From NCBI RefSeq assembly GCF_003252725.1, contig NZ_QEPO01000001.1, forward strand, positions 310,001-374,000: 64,000 bases of DNA. The letters run 5' to 3'. Below are positions 9,308 through 18,834 of the stretch, piece by piece. A model generated the notes under the pieces. The model was given only the letters and a program-made list of their open reading frames with translations. It was not told the origin of the DNA and did no database searches. Positions within the stretch are counted from its first letter, which is position 1; every line of letters begins with the position of its first letter. This DNA is from Haemophilus parainfluenzae (GTDB taxonomy: Bacteria; Pseudomonadota; Gammaproteobacteria; Enterobacterales; Pasteurellaceae). A program made the translations under genes and the position numbers.

Positions 9308-9371
9308 CTAGTTATTTTTTAGTTCGTTATCTAAAAATAGAAATCAGTTTAAATTTCAAAGAGGATTTTAT

Positions 9372-9869
9372 ATGTCTAAAACAGGTTCAGTCGCACCAAA
9401 AGAGCGAATTAATATTAAATATACTCCGGCTACAGAAGGTCAAACTGATGAAGTTGAATTACCGTTAAAACTTTTAGTTACTGGTGATTTTAAAGGTGCT
9501 GCAGAAGACTTAAGCCTTGAAGAAAGAGAGACGGTTTCTATTGATAAGCACAATTTTGATGCTGTAATGAAACAATCTAATTTGACGATTGATGTAGCGG
9601 TACCAAACCGCTTAGAAGAAAATGCCGAAAATCAAGATCTTGGTATTAGCCTAAAAATTGAAAGCATGGCAGATTTCTCACCTGATAATATTGCTAAACA
9701 AGTACCAGAATTAAACAAATTATTAGAGTTACGAGAAGCCCTTCTTGCATTAAAAGGGCCTATGGGGAACATCCCTGCATTTAGAAATAAATTGCAAGAG
9801 TTAATTGCGGATCCAAACGCAAGAGAAGCGTTGGAAAAAGAATTGGCTATCATTTTAGAAAAAGAATAA
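9372..9869 (+). CDS. tssB: TssB, small T6SS sheath subunit
   Basis: With TssC it forms the contractile sheath in the cytoplasm (VipA/ImpB family). At 165 residues it has the usual length. It starts MSKTGSVAPKERINIKY, followed by LPLKLLVTGDFKG, and its helical C-terminal half contains VPELNKLLELREALLALKGP, the part that interacts with TssC and ClpV in the family. GAGG lies seven bases before the ATG. It is the first gene of the 12-gene structural operon. Confidence 0.97.
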   Translation: MSKTGSVAPKERINIKYTPATEGQTDEVELPLKLLVTGDFKGAAEDLSLEERETVSIDKHNFDAVMKQSNLTIDVAVPNRLEENAENQDLGISLKIESMADFSPDNIAKQVPELNKLLELREALLALKGPMGNIPAFRNKLQELIADPNAREALEKELAIILEKE

Positions 9870-9881
9870 AGGTAGTAGAAT

Positions 9882-11369
9882 ATGGTTACTAAGAATCAAA
9901 CGGCAAAAGCTGAAAAGAATTCGCAAACGACAAGCTTACTTGATCAGGTGATGGAGCAGACACGTTTTAAACCTGAAAATGAAGATTATAGTATTGCACA
10001 AAGAGGTATTGCAGAATTTATTTCTGAAATGTTGAAGTCTGATAGTGCAGATGCAGTTGTAAATAAGACACTTATCGATGAAATGATTGTTCGTCTTGAT
10101 GAGAAAATCAGTCATCAAGTAGATGAGATTTTACATAATGATAAATTCCAAGAAATGGAATCAGCTTGGCGTGGTTTGAAACTCCTTGTAGATCGTACCG
10201 ATTTCCGCGAAAACATTAAAATAGAAGTACTAAATGTAAGCAAAGAAGAATTGCTTGATGATTTTGAGTATGCGACTGATATTACTCAAAGCGGTTTATA
10301 CAAACATGTTTACTCCGCAAACTATGGCCAATTTGGTGGTGAGCCAGTTGCAGCTATTGTTGGTAACTACACGTTTACGCCATCTGCGCCAGATATTAAA
10401 TTATTACAATATGTTTCATCTGTTGGTGCGATGTCTCATGCTCCATTTATTTCAGCCGCAGGTCCAGAGTTCTTTGGACTAGATAGCTACGCATCTTTAT
10501 CTGAAATTAAAGAAGTAAAAGACATTTTTGAAGGACCTCGTTATGCTAAATGGAGAGCATTAAGAGAATCTGAAGATTCTAAGTATTTAGCACTCACAAT
10601 GCCACGTTTCTTGTCTCGTTTACCTTACGACACGATTGAAAATCCGGTTAAAACCTTCAATTACAATGAAGGAATTGATGGTAACCATAATAACTATTTG
10701 TGGAGCAATGTTGCATTCTTGATGGCATCGAAAGTAACAGATAGTTTTGCTAAATATCGTTGGTGTCCAAATATTATTGGTCCACAAAGTGGTGGTACGG
10801 TAGAAGATTTACCAGTTCATTTATTTGAATCATTTGGGCAGTTACAAGCGAAGATCCCAACAGAAGTATTAATTACAGATCGCAAAGAATTTGAATTGGC
10901 AGATGAAGGTTTTATTCCTTTAACTATGCGTAAAGGAAGCGATAATGCTGCATTCTTCTCAGCTAATTCTGTCCAAAAACCTAAAAAATTCCCAAATACG
11001 GAAGAAGGCAAGGCGGCTGAAACAAACTATAAATTAGGTACACAATTACCATATATGTTCATTGTGAACCGTTTAGCGCATTATTTGAAAGTATTACAAC
11101 GTGAACAGATCGGCTCGTGGAAAGAACGTCAAGATCTTGAGAGAGAGTTAAATGTTTGGTTGAAACAGTATGTTTCAGATCAAGAGAACCCACCAGCAGA
11201 AGTTCGTAGCCGTCGACCATTACGTTCTGCTAAAGTTGAAGTATCAAGTGTTGCAGGAGAACCAGGTTGGTACAAAGTTTCTTTATCTGTTCGACCGCAC
11301 TTTAAATATATGGGGGCAAGTTTCGATCTTTCCCTTGTGGGTCGATTAGATATTGATAATAATAAATAA
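9882..11369 (+). CDS. tssC: TssC, large T6SS sheath subunit
   Basis: VipB/ImpC-family sheath protein, 495 residues. Family landmarks include ESAWRGLKLLVDRTDF, FGALVGNYTF-like GEPVAAIVGNYTF, PFISAAGPEFFGLDSY, the stretch around CPNIIGPQSGGTVEDLP, and the C-terminal RPHFKYMGASFDLSLVGRLD. It starts 12 bases after tssB. Nothing is missing compared with the family. Confidence 0.98.
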   Translation: MVTKNQTAKAEKNSQTTSLLDQVMEQTRFKPENEDYSIAQRGIAEFISEMLKSDSADAVVNKTLIDEMIVRLDEKISHQVDEILHNDKFQEMESAWRGLKLLVDRTDFRENIKIEVLNVSKEELLDDFEYATDITQSGLYKHVYSANYGQFGGEPVAAIVGNYTFTPSAPDIKLLQYVSSVGAMSHAPFISAAGPEFFGLDSYASLSEIKEVKDIFEGPRYAKWRALRESEDSKYLALTMPRFLSRLPYDTIENPVKTFNYNEGIDGNHNNYLWSNVAFLMASKVTDSFAKYRWCPNIIGPQSGGTVEDLPVHLFESFGQLQAKIPTEVLITDRKEFELADEGFIPLTMRKGSDNAAFFSANSVQKPKKFPNTEEGKAAETNYKLGTQLPYMFIVNRLAHYLKVLQREQIGSWKERQDLERELNVWLKQYVSDQENPPAEVRSRRPLRSAKVEVSSVAGEPGWYKVSLSVRPHFKYMGASFDLSLVGRLDIDNNK

Positions 11370-11380
11370 GTAGCTGTTTT

Positions 11381-11797
11381 ATGGGATTTTGGAACAGGGT
11401 TAAAACTGCACCACAGAATACGGATGTCATTAAAAAGAAGACTGAAGCAGAAATTGTGAGTGATTTAATTCGTTCGATAAAAAGAAACATAGAATTAGTA
11501 CTTAATTCAAAAGAAGGGTGCACGTTATGTGCACCCGATTTTGGTTTAAAAGACTTTAATGATGCAACTGCAACCACAAAAAGTTTAAGCCAAACAATTG
11601 TTGCAAATATTCGTTCCAGCTTAGAGCGCTATGAGCCAAGGGTTCGTATTACAAGAATAGAATATATTCATGATGCATATGATGTTCTTCAGCTTAATTT
11701 CCGTATAACCTGCGTTGTATTATTAAAACAAAAAAATGAGTTAACTGAATTAAATATTATCTTGGATAGTTCAAATAAGAAGTTTAGGGTTGTGTAA
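11381..11797 (+). CDS. tssE: TssE, T6SS baseplate protein
   Basis: gp25-like baseplate wedge subunit that primes sheath assembly. It has 138 residues. The lysozyme-like gp25 fold shows as SIKRNIELVLNSKEG, GLKDFND and SLERYEPRVRITRIEYI, which includes the conserved YEPRV motif. It starts 11 bases after tssC, and its stop codon directly abuts the tssF ATG. Confidence 0.95.
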   Translation: MGFWNRVKTAPQNTDVIKKKTEAEIVSDLIRSIKRNIELVLNSKEGCTLCAPDFGLKDFNDATATTKSLSQTIVANIRSSLERYEPRVRITRIEYIHDAYDVLQLNFRITCVVLLKQKNELTELNIILDSSNKKFRVV

Positions 11798-13549
11798 ATG
11801 TCTTTGAAAGAGTTTTTTAGATCTGAGCTAGACTTTCTCAAAAGGGATGGTCAACATTTTTCAAAGATTTATCCTCACTTATCAAGATTTTTATCTGATG
11901 AGATAGTTGATCCTGAGGCAGAGAGAATTATTGAATCTTTTGCTTTTTTAACTGCACGTTTGAAAGAAAAAGTACAAGATAATTTACCAGAAATAACTCA
12001 ATCAATGATTCAGCTTCTTTGGCCAAATTATTTGCGTCCTTTACCAAGTTGTGCAATTTTAAACTTTCAACCTAAAGAAAGGGCTATTACAACAAAACAT
12101 ATAGTTCCTAAAGGAACGTTTGTGTCGTCTAAACCGGTAGATGGTACGGCTTGTCAGTTTCAAACAACGATGGATGTTGCTGTTTATCCACTTGTTTTAA
12201 ATGATGTAAAAAGCACATCAGGCAGCGAGTCTACAATTATTGAATTAGATTTAGAAAATATCACAGATAGTGATTTTTCTTCCATACAGTGCGATGAATT
12301 GTCATTTTATTTATCTGGGAGTGATTACAGCGCTTTAACTTGTTATCAATGGATTTTTAATTATTTAACAAAAGTTTATATTAAATCGGAAGATGGTGTA
12401 ATTAATTTACCACTGGATGTTATTTCTCCTGTTGGTTTTGATAAAGAGGAATCCTTGATTCCTTACCCTGATAATGCATTTGATGGGTATCGTCTCTTAC
12501 AAGAGTTTTTCTTTTTCCCTAAAAAATTTTATTTCTTTAAGCTAAGAAAGCTGCATCTGTATTTAAGTCGATTTGATAAGAAAAAATTTAAGTTATTTTT
12601 TGAGTTTAATCGTTCTTTTCCTAAAGATCTAAAATTAACACAAGCTGATTTTTCCCTATATTGTGTTCCAATAATTAATTTATTTGAGCATGATGCTGTT
12701 CCATTAAATCTTGATGGAAAAAAAGATCTATATCCAGTGATTCCGGCAGGTTTTAATCGGGAGCATTTCGAGATCTTTGATATTAGGCGAGTTTCAGGCT
12801 CAACGTTTTTAAAAGAGACGGGGAATAAGATTTATACTTATCCAAAATTTGAATCATTTGTTCACAGCTCTTCATCTGGCGAGAGTGGATACTATAAATC
12901 AATTATTAAAGATAATATTGAAGAAACGGGTTATGATCATTTTGTTTCTTTTGTATCTGATTCTAATAAAATTTTAGATAGTTCCAGAGAGACAATATCT
13001 ATAGATTTAGATTGTACAAATCATAATTTACCAGAGTTTTTAGGGATTGGTGATATTTGTGTGCCATCACAAAATACACCGTCTTATATTGATTTTAAAA
13101 ATATCACATTGCCAGTAAAAACGGTGAGAGCAGTTCTAGATGAATCGATTCATTGGAAGTTAGTTTCTAATCTTTCACTTAATTATTTATCCTTAACGAA
13201 GCTAGATGTTTTAAAGGAAATTTTGCTAACTTATGATTTTTCTGCAATGTATGATGTGCAAGCATTGAGACGAACAGAAAAACGTTTGTCTGGAATGGAG
13301 TCGATTACGACTCGTCCAATTGATAAGGTCATAAAAGGCATTGTATATAGAGGTCAAAAATCAGTACTAAGAATAGATAGCAATAATTTCCTCTGTGAAG
13401 GGGAGTTGTTTTTATTTGGTTCGATTCTTGCTGAATTTTTTAGATTATATGGCACGATAAATTCATTTCACCTTTTAGAAATTATCAATACAAGTAATAA
13501 CGAGATATTTAAATGGGAACAGAAAACCTCTCTTCAAAGAGTGATCTAA
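11798..13549 (+). CDS. tssF: TssF, T6SS baseplate protein
   Basis: Baseplate wedge protein of the VasA/ImpG family (583 residues). The N-terminus is diagnostic: FFRSELDFLKRDGQHFSKIYPHLSRFL, with the family's ERIIESFAFLTARLKEKVQD and a following P-rich segment MIQLLWPNYLRPLPSCAI. A late RRTEKRLSGMESITTRP segment also fits the family. The ATG follows tssE without a gap, and the last 37 bases overlap tssG. Confidence 0.96.
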   Translation: MSLKEFFRSELDFLKRDGQHFSKIYPHLSRFLSDEIVDPEAERIIESFAFLTARLKEKVQDNLPEITQSMIQLLWPNYLRPLPSCAILNFQPKERAITTKHIVPKGTFVSSKPVDGTACQFQTTMDVAVYPLVLNDVKSTSGSESTIIELDLENITDSDFSSIQCDELSFYLSGSDYSALTCYQWIFNYLTKVYIKSEDGVINLPLDVISPVGFDKEESLIPYPDNAFDGYRLLQEFFFFPKKFYFFKLRKLHLYLSRFDKKKFKLFFEFNRSFPKDLKLTQADFSLYCVPIINLFEHDAVPLNLDGKKDLYPVIPAGFNREHFEIFDIRRVSGSTFLKETGNKIYTYPKFESFVHSSSSGESGYYKSIIKDNIEETGYDHFVSFVSDSNKILDSSRETISIDLDCTNHNLPEFLGIGDICVPSQNTPSYIDFKNITLPVKTVRAVLDESIHWKLVSNLSLNYLSLTKLDVLKEILLTYDFSAMYDVQALRRTEKRLSGMESITTRPIDKVIKGIVYRGQKSVLRIDSNNFLCEGELFLFGSILAEFFRLYGTINSFHLLEIINTSNNEIFKWEQKTSLQRVI

Positions 13550-14511
13550 TTCAGTTTGGGTTTCATCAGCTCGTAGAAACAATTGCTGATGCATCGTCAA
13601 TGAGCTTAGATGAATTAGAAAATACTCTCGTTGAAGAATCGATATTCCGTTTCTTTAGTAATCCTAAAATTAACTTTCCAGTTGGGGATATTGAGCAGCT
13701 CGTTATTCAAGATGAAGAAGGAAAAAGAATATTCCAAATTTTTGTTAACTTTTTAGGATTACAAGGTGCATCAGGCCCACTTCCTGGAAGTGTTTTGGAT
13801 GAAATTGCAGAGGCATCGTATGAGAATGAATCTATTCAAGCAAAATATTTAGATTTCTTTAATCATCACTTGCTTACAATATTTCACCAAATTTGGAGAA
13901 AGTATAAATATTATATACGGTTTAAATCTGATTTTTCAGATGACTATTCTCGGGATATTCTAAATATTTTGGGACTGTCTAAGGACTTTATTGAATTCTC
14001 TCATTTAAATTGGAGTAAAATTTTTTATTATATTGGTCTTATACAATCGGGTATAAGAACTCCGCAGATACTAACTGATATTATTCGGTACTATTTTGAT
14101 TTGGATGATGTTTCGATTGAAGAGCATGTAAGACAACTTGTTGAAATAGAAAGCGAACAAAAAAATAAACTTGGTATGCAGAATATGATGTTAGGTAATA
14201 ATTTTATTTCAGGTGACAAGATTGAATCATTTTCAAATAAGTTTAGAGTTAATATTGATAATCTGAAATTAAATGAGTTTTACCAATTTTTGCCAAATAC
14301 TGAAAAATATAAGCATCTTCAAGAATTGATTCGCTTTCTATTAAAAGATCCACTGCCTTATGATATTTCATTAGGTTTACATCCGGATACGCAATCTACC
14401 TTTATTTTAGGAAAGGATAATTCTAGTTGGCTAGGATGGACGACATTGATTAATGCAGATTCAACAAGCGCTCATACTTTAAACCAGGTGATCATTGAAG
14501 GAGCGGTATAA
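13513..14511 (+). CDS. tssG: TssG, T6SS baseplate protein
   Basis: Partner of TssF in the baseplate wedge (VasB/ImpH family, 332 residues). Typical features are an early PKINFPVGDIEQL segment, GLQGASGPLPGSVLDEIAEA, HHLLTIFHQIWRKYKYYIRF and QILTDIIRYYF. It overlaps the end of tssF, so it is likely translationally coupled. The tagH GTG follows its stop directly. Confidence 0.96.
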   Translation: MGTENLSSKSDLIQFGFHQLVETIADASSMSLDELENTLVEESIFRFFSNPKINFPVGDIEQLVIQDEEGKRIFQIFVNFLGLQGASGPLPGSVLDEIAEASYENESIQAKYLDFFNHHLLTIFHQIWRKYKYYIRFKSDFSDDYSRDILNILGLSKDFIEFSHLNWSKIFYYIGLIQSGIRTPQILTDIIRYYFDLDDVSIEEHVRQLVEIESEQKNKLGMQNMMLGNNFISGDKIESFSNKFRVNIDNLKLNEFYQFLPNTEKYKHLQELIRFLLKDPLPYDISLGLHPDTQSTFILGKDNSSWLGWTTLINADSTSAHTLNQVIIEGAV

Positions 14512-15291
14512 GTGCATAAACTTTTATTGATGGTAACCGATGCGTTTATGCTCGAAAGAGGAACATTACCTTATTGCTATTTTGATTTAGCTGGTGGTTT
14601 AGTGGGATCTGCATCAAATGTAAATTGGAAAATAGATAATTGGAAGAATGAAATTTCTGATATTGAGTTTGAAATAAAGTATTATAATGCTGATTTCTGT
14701 TTAATAGCTCATAGTAAAAAGCTTTTTATTAATGGAACAACGAGTGCTCTTCCCATGGGGGGGATTATCAAATTAAATGATAATGATCTCATTTCTCTAT
14801 GTAATTATAAGATTAGAGCTAAGATTTTTACTAATGAAGCAGAAATGGTTACTTTACAAGATGAATTATCTTATTTATTGAATAAACAAACGGATAATAC
14901 AATCTTAAATTTAGGACATTCTCAGCAATATCATTATGATTTTGAGAAAGAGAACATTAATCAAGATTTACTTGAATTAAAAGCAAATGATACGAATTTA
15001 GACCCTTTATTGGCATTAAAAGTAGATGATGAGCCTTCTTCAGAGTTAATGAATGCGATGCCTCATCAATTTGGGTCTACAGAATATAAATTTTTTAACC
15101 CGCATATTCATAGTGTGTTGGAATACTATACCCCGTTGGATGTTAATGAGTCACCAAATGAGTTAGTAAAGTCGATATCTACAATTGAATATGAAAAAAT
15201 ACAGAATTCTGTATCAACTTTAAAAGATAAAGATGATGCAAAGTCAAAACAAGTGGAGCCTATTTTAGATCCTCTATTTTTTATTAAATAA
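14512..15291 (+). CDS. tagH: TagH-like FHA-fold T6SS accessory protein
   Basis: 259 residues with a GTG start preceded by GGAG. The first ~105 residues follow the order of an FHA domain (GGLVGSASNVNWKIDNW, then VSR-like spacing, then FINGTTSALPMGGIIKLNDND). The arginine of the usual G-x-x-x-GR phospho-threonine pocket is replaced by Ser-Ala, so phosphopeptide binding is doubtful. The remainder is acidic, low in recognisable motifs and probably partly disordered. In other T6SS clusters an FHA protein sits between tssG and tssJ, as here, and acts in threonine-phosphorylation control. No kinase or phosphatase gene is present in this window. Confidence 0.8.
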   Translation: MHKLLLMVTDAFMLERGTLPYCYFDLAGGLVGSASNVNWKIDNWKNEISDIEFEIKYYNADFCLIAHSKKLFINGTTSALPMGGIIKLNDNDLISLCNYKIRAKIFTNEAEMVTLQDELSYLLNKQTDNTILNLGHSQQYHYDFEKENINQDLLELKANDTNLDPLLALKVDDEPSSELMNAMPHQFGSTEYKFFNPHIHSVLEYYTPLDVNESPNELVKSISTIEYEKIQNSVSTLKDKDDAKSKQVEPILDPLFFIK

Positions 15292-15304
15292 CTAAGGAAA
15301 TCTT

Positions 15305-15985
15305 ATGAAATTAAAATCTTTATTTATGTTTACTGCTGTTGCATTAACTGTGGCGGGATGCTCTTCAGATAATGGACCGAGTGTTAATCCACGTTTAGTA
15401 AAACCATCGACTTATTCACTTTCTATTTACGCAACGGATCGTGCAAATATTAACGTTTATTCTCCAAAAGATGATGCTATTGCTGTAGTAAGTGATGAAG
15501 CTGCAGCAGAGTTCGAAGATTTAGATGCTTTAAAACCTCAAGCTAAACGTCCAATGACAGCTCATGAATACAAAAAAAATGCGACAGCCAATAGTACCAA
15601 TTCCGATAAGCAAATTATTGAGCAGGAAAATGGAAAGGCTGATGCTAGAGCAACCCCTGTCATGTTAAAAGTTTTCCAATTAACGGATAAGTCGCTATTT
15701 TTAAGTAGTACATATGATGATTTTCGTGGTAATGATTTCACTGAATCATTGGGCAAAACATATGTTTCAAATATTGATTTAATTATTGCACCGAATCAGT
15801 TCAGATTTGTGGATTCAGAAGAAATGAATGAAAAAACTCATTATATTGGAGTTGTAGCTCTTTTTAATGGTTATGAAAACCGCAAATGGAAAGGTATTGT
15901 ACAGGTCAAACCTAAAGGTGGGGAAAGTTATCCACTGTTAATTCGTGTGTTAGACTCTAAAGTTGAAATTTTTAAGGATAATTAA
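15305..15985 (+). CDS. tssJ: TssJ, outer-membrane T6SS lipoprotein
   Basis: Anchors the membrane complex to the outer membrane by binding TssM. The N-terminus is a lipoprotein signal with lipobox VAGC (cysteine near residue 19). The transthyretin-like core follows: YSLSIYATDRANINVY, then TPVMLKVFQLTDKSLFLSSTYDDF and a late HYIGVVALFNGYENRKWKGIV. At 226 residues it is longer than many TssJ proteins because of an acidic and lysine-rich insertion at about residues 60-110. Confidence 0.94.
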   Translation: MKLKSLFMFTAVALTVAGCSSDNGPSVNPRLVKPSTYSLSIYATDRANINVYSPKDDAIAVVSDEAAAEFEDLDALKPQAKRPMTAHEYKKNATANSTNSDKQIIEQENGKADARATPVMLKVFQLTDKSLFLSSTYDDFRGNDFTESLGKTYVSNIDLIIAPNQFRFVDSEEMNEKTHYIGVVALFNGYENRKWKGIVQVKPKGGESYPLLIRVLDSKVEIFKDN

Positions 15986-15988
15986 TCC

Positions 15989-17335
15989 ATGTCTTTATCA
16001 AATCGTGTTTTGTGGAAAGAAGGCCTATTCATTAGGCCTCAACATTTTCAGCAAGAAAGCCGTTTTTTAACATCACAACTGAAGCAAGTTATTGATATCT
16101 CGGCTTATAATCTAGGTTTTGAGAAAATTGCTTTTGATCAACAGCAGCTTTCTTTTGGAAAGTTTGGCATTACGGAATGCAAAGGTGTGATGCCAGATGG
16201 AACACTTTTTGATTTACCTTTAACAGATAGTTTACCTTCTCCAATTGCTGTAACTAGCAATCTTGTCGGTGAAACGATTTATCTTTGTTTGCCTATTGTT
16301 ACAAATGGAGAAGGTGAAATTAAATATTCATCAAGTAATTCAGATTCAATGGATTTCCGAAGTGAAATTGTTTTTACTGAAGTGAAAGACTCTCATAGTG
16401 AAAGTGGAAACTATACTCAGCTTGAGTTGTTGAAAAATCAATATTTTCTAAAATCTTCATTAGATGATTTAAGTAATTATGTTTCTTTACCCATTGCAAA
16501 GATCAAGGATATTACATTAGAGCATCAAGTTATATTAGATGAAGCATTTTATCCTATGTCATTGCATATTAATGCAATGCCGGTCTTCATGAAAAAATTA
16601 GCAGAGTTATCTGATTTAGTTTCATTACGAGCACAAAACATTGTGAGCAGAATTGGGCGTCCAGAACAATCTGGTGTAGCTGATGTTAATGATTTCCTTA
16701 TGCTTTTAAGCCTTAATAGAGTTTCACCATTAATAAAAAGCATTGTGAAATTAGGTAAAGTACATCCTTTATCTGTTTATGAATTACTTGCTTCATTACG
16801 TAGCGAGCTGACTACTTTTGTTTTGAAAGAAAGATTTTCAGAAACTTTTTATGATTATCTTCATGAAAATCCAGCGACTTCTTTAGAGCCCTTATTTAAT
16901 GATATTAAGTCCTATTTAAGTATCGTGACAAATACAAAAGTTGTACCATTGCCAGTTGTTGCTCGTCAATATGGAATTTATACGGCTCAGGTTAATGATG
17001 CATCACTTTATTCTACAGCTGAATTTATCATTGCTGTAAAAGCTCATTTACAACCAGAATTATTAAAGAATCAGTTTATTCAACAAACTAAGATATCAAG
17101 TATCGAGCAAATCAATCAACTTGTTCATTTACAATTGCCTGGTGTTCCTGTGAGTGCTCTACCTGTAGCTCCTCGATATTTGCCTTACCATTCTGGTTTT
17201 ATGTATTTCCAATTAGATAAAACATCGCCATATTGGGAGAATTTGCTGACTTCATCTGGATTTGGTTTCCATATTACAGGAAATTATCCTGGATTAGAGA
17301 TTGAGTTTTGGGCTATTCGTGGAGATTTAGCATAA
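15989..17335 (+). CDS. tssK: TssK, T6SS baseplate adaptor
   Basis: Links the baseplate to the membrane complex (448 residues). The N-terminus VLWKEGLFIRPQHFQQESRF is the classic TssK signature, and later segments (HINAMPVFMKKLAELSDL, LPVAPRYLPYHSGFMYFQLD, PGLEIEFWAIRGD) fit the family. It follows tssJ by three bases and overlaps tssL by one base (TAATG). Confidence 0.97.
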   Translation: MSLSNRVLWKEGLFIRPQHFQQESRFLTSQLKQVIDISAYNLGFEKIAFDQQQLSFGKFGITECKGVMPDGTLFDLPLTDSLPSPIAVTSNLVGETIYLCLPIVTNGEGEIKYSSSNSDSMDFRSEIVFTEVKDSHSESGNYTQLELLKNQYFLKSSLDDLSNYVSLPIAKIKDITLEHQVILDEAFYPMSLHINAMPVFMKKLAELSDLVSLRAQNIVSRIGRPEQSGVADVNDFLMLLSLNRVSPLIKSIVKLGKVHPLSVYELLASLRSELTTFVLKERFSETFYDYLHENPATSLEPLFNDIKSYLSIVTNTKVVPLPVVARQYGIYTAQVNDASLYSTAEFIIAVKAHLQPELLKNQFIQQTKISSIEQINQLVHLQLPGVPVSALPVAPRYLPYHSGFMYFQLDKTSPYWENLLTSSGFGFHITGNYPGLEIEFWAIRGDLA

Positions 17336-18180
17336 TGAATAATAGAGAGTTGTTGAATACATATAATTCATCAATTGATATGCCTTCAGATCGAGTTTTC
17401 ATTACAAATAATGTGCCAGTAATTAATGAAAAAACTGATCTTCTTTATGAGCAAGTTGGAAATGTTGATTTTGATATTGACTATGACTTTCAATTACAAA
17501 CCCACTCCTACAATGCCTTAGTTGAATTGGCAAACCCACTATTAGCGACAGCTCTTAGACTAAGAAAATTATCGTCCATAGAGGACATCGGAAGTTTATA
17601 TACTAGAATGCAAAATGAAATCATGGCATTGAGTGAAAAAGTAAAAGAATTGAACTATGACAGTGCATTCCAGCTTTCATTCCGATATTGTGTGTGTACA
17701 TTTATTGATGAAATGGTGATGGCAACGCCTTGGGGAAGCTCTTCAGTTTGGGGGCAGCGTTCTTTACTTGCTCATTTTCATAATGAAACATGGGGTGGAG
17801 AAAAGTTTTACTCGATCTTATCAAGAACGATGCTTGAACCTGAAAAATATCATGAATTGCTCGAATTTATGTACATTTGTTTAGCTCTTGGATTTAAAGG
17901 ACAGTATGCCCTTAGTCCACATGGTCAAGAAAATATTCAAAATATTTTAATTAAATTACAAAAAACACTGAGACCATTACGTGGGTATGATTATCAGAGA
18001 AATCAGCAAATGCATCTTTACAAAAGTGATTATACGGTAAAGAAACCATTGTCATTAAACCGTGTTGCATGGGGAACATTATTTGCTTTTGCGTTAATTT
18101 ATTTCTTATATAGTATGTTCTTGGATTCATATTCAACTGAGATTATTAATAATGTAAATGACATTATTAATAATATGTAG
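17335..18180 (+). CDS. tssL: TssL, inner-membrane T6SS protein
   Basis: DotU-family member of the TssJLM complex. I chose ATG 17335, which overlaps the tssK stop, giving 281 residues. The cytoplasmic domain has the family segments NPLLATALRLRKL, FRYCVCTFIDEMVMATPWG, the following SLLAHFHNETWGGEKFY and ALGFKGQYAL. A single C-terminal membrane helix (about residues 240-262, WGTLFAFALIYFLYSMF) ends the protein. There is no peptidoglycan-binding extension, so wall anchoring must come from elsewhere. Confidence 0.96.
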   Translation: MNNRELLNTYNSSIDMPSDRVFITNNVPVINEKTDLLYEQVGNVDFDIDYDFQLQTHSYNALVELANPLLATALRLRKLSSIEDIGSLYTRMQNEIMALSEKVKELNYDSAFQLSFRYCVCTFIDEMVMATPWGSSSVWGQRSLLAHFHNETWGGEKFYSILSRTMLEPEKYHELLEFMYICLALGFKGQYALSPHGQENIQNILIKLQKTLRPLRGYDYQRNQQMHLYKSDYTVKKPLSLNRVAWGTLFAFALIYFLYSMFLDSYSTEIINNVNDIINNM

Positions 18181-18197
18181 TAATGAGGGATTTTGCT

Positions 18198-18833
18198 ATG
18201 GCACCGCGTCTTTCTTTTGTATGTAAAGCGACGTTTGCTTTTTTCTTATCAATATATTCTGCAAATAGTTTATCTGAAGAAAAAATGGATAAAGCAGGGC
18301 AATGTGTTTCAATTAAGTCAAATATTAATCGTCTTGCATGTTTTGATAAGGTATTTAACACACCGGTTAGAGAGCAAATGATAGATGATCGTGTGGTCAG
18401 TAATCTTGTTCCTAAATTAGTTGGTGATATTTTTACATTAGCTAAAGTTGATGGGCGAGATGCTTGGGCTGAAAATAATTTAGAACTTGCTTTATTAAGT
18501 AATGACGGAAGTGCCTCAATATATGTTGCTTGCAAAGACAATATCACAAGATTCCAAATTGCATTGGATAAACCCGTTAAACATAATTTACTGAATGTTC
18601 ATATTGCTAATAACGATACAAATCATACAGCCTCTAAAATTGACTGGCAGAGTGCCGAACGAGGTTATTTGTTAGATGCAGGGCGAGGACTTTATGCAAT
18701 ACAACAATTAAAATCAATCTTATATATTGATACGTTTTCAGTTTCTCTTCCTCAAGAAGATCGTCAGTTTATTTTCAAAAATAACGGACTAGCATCTCAA
18801 GTTGCGCCAATAAGAAAAGAATGTGGTTGGTAA
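18198..18833 (+). CDS. VasI/TagO-like exported T6SS accessory protein
   Basis: 211 residues from ATG 18198, chosen because GAGGGA lies 8-10 bases upstream; the ATG at 18183 has none. A signal peptide ends near SIYSANS. The mature protein starts with CVSIKSNINRLACFDKVF, the cysteine-pair RLxCFD motif typical of the VasI family (VCA0118 in V. cholerae), and ends in a beta-rich domain with KIDWQSAERGYLL. As in Vibrio it lies directly before tssA and tssM. The function is not settled; it is periplasmic by signal peptide. Confidence 0.82.
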   Translation: MAPRLSFVCKATFAFFLSIYSANSLSEEKMDKAGQCVSIKSNINRLACFDKVFNTPVREQMIDDRVVSNLVPKLVGDIFTLAKVDGRDAWAENNLELALLSNDGSASIYVACKDNITRFQIALDKPVKHNLLNVHIANNDTNHTASKIDWQSAERGYLLDAGRGLYAIQQLKSILYIDTFSVSLPQEDRQFIFKNNGLASQVAPIRKECGW

Positions 18834-18834
18834 A

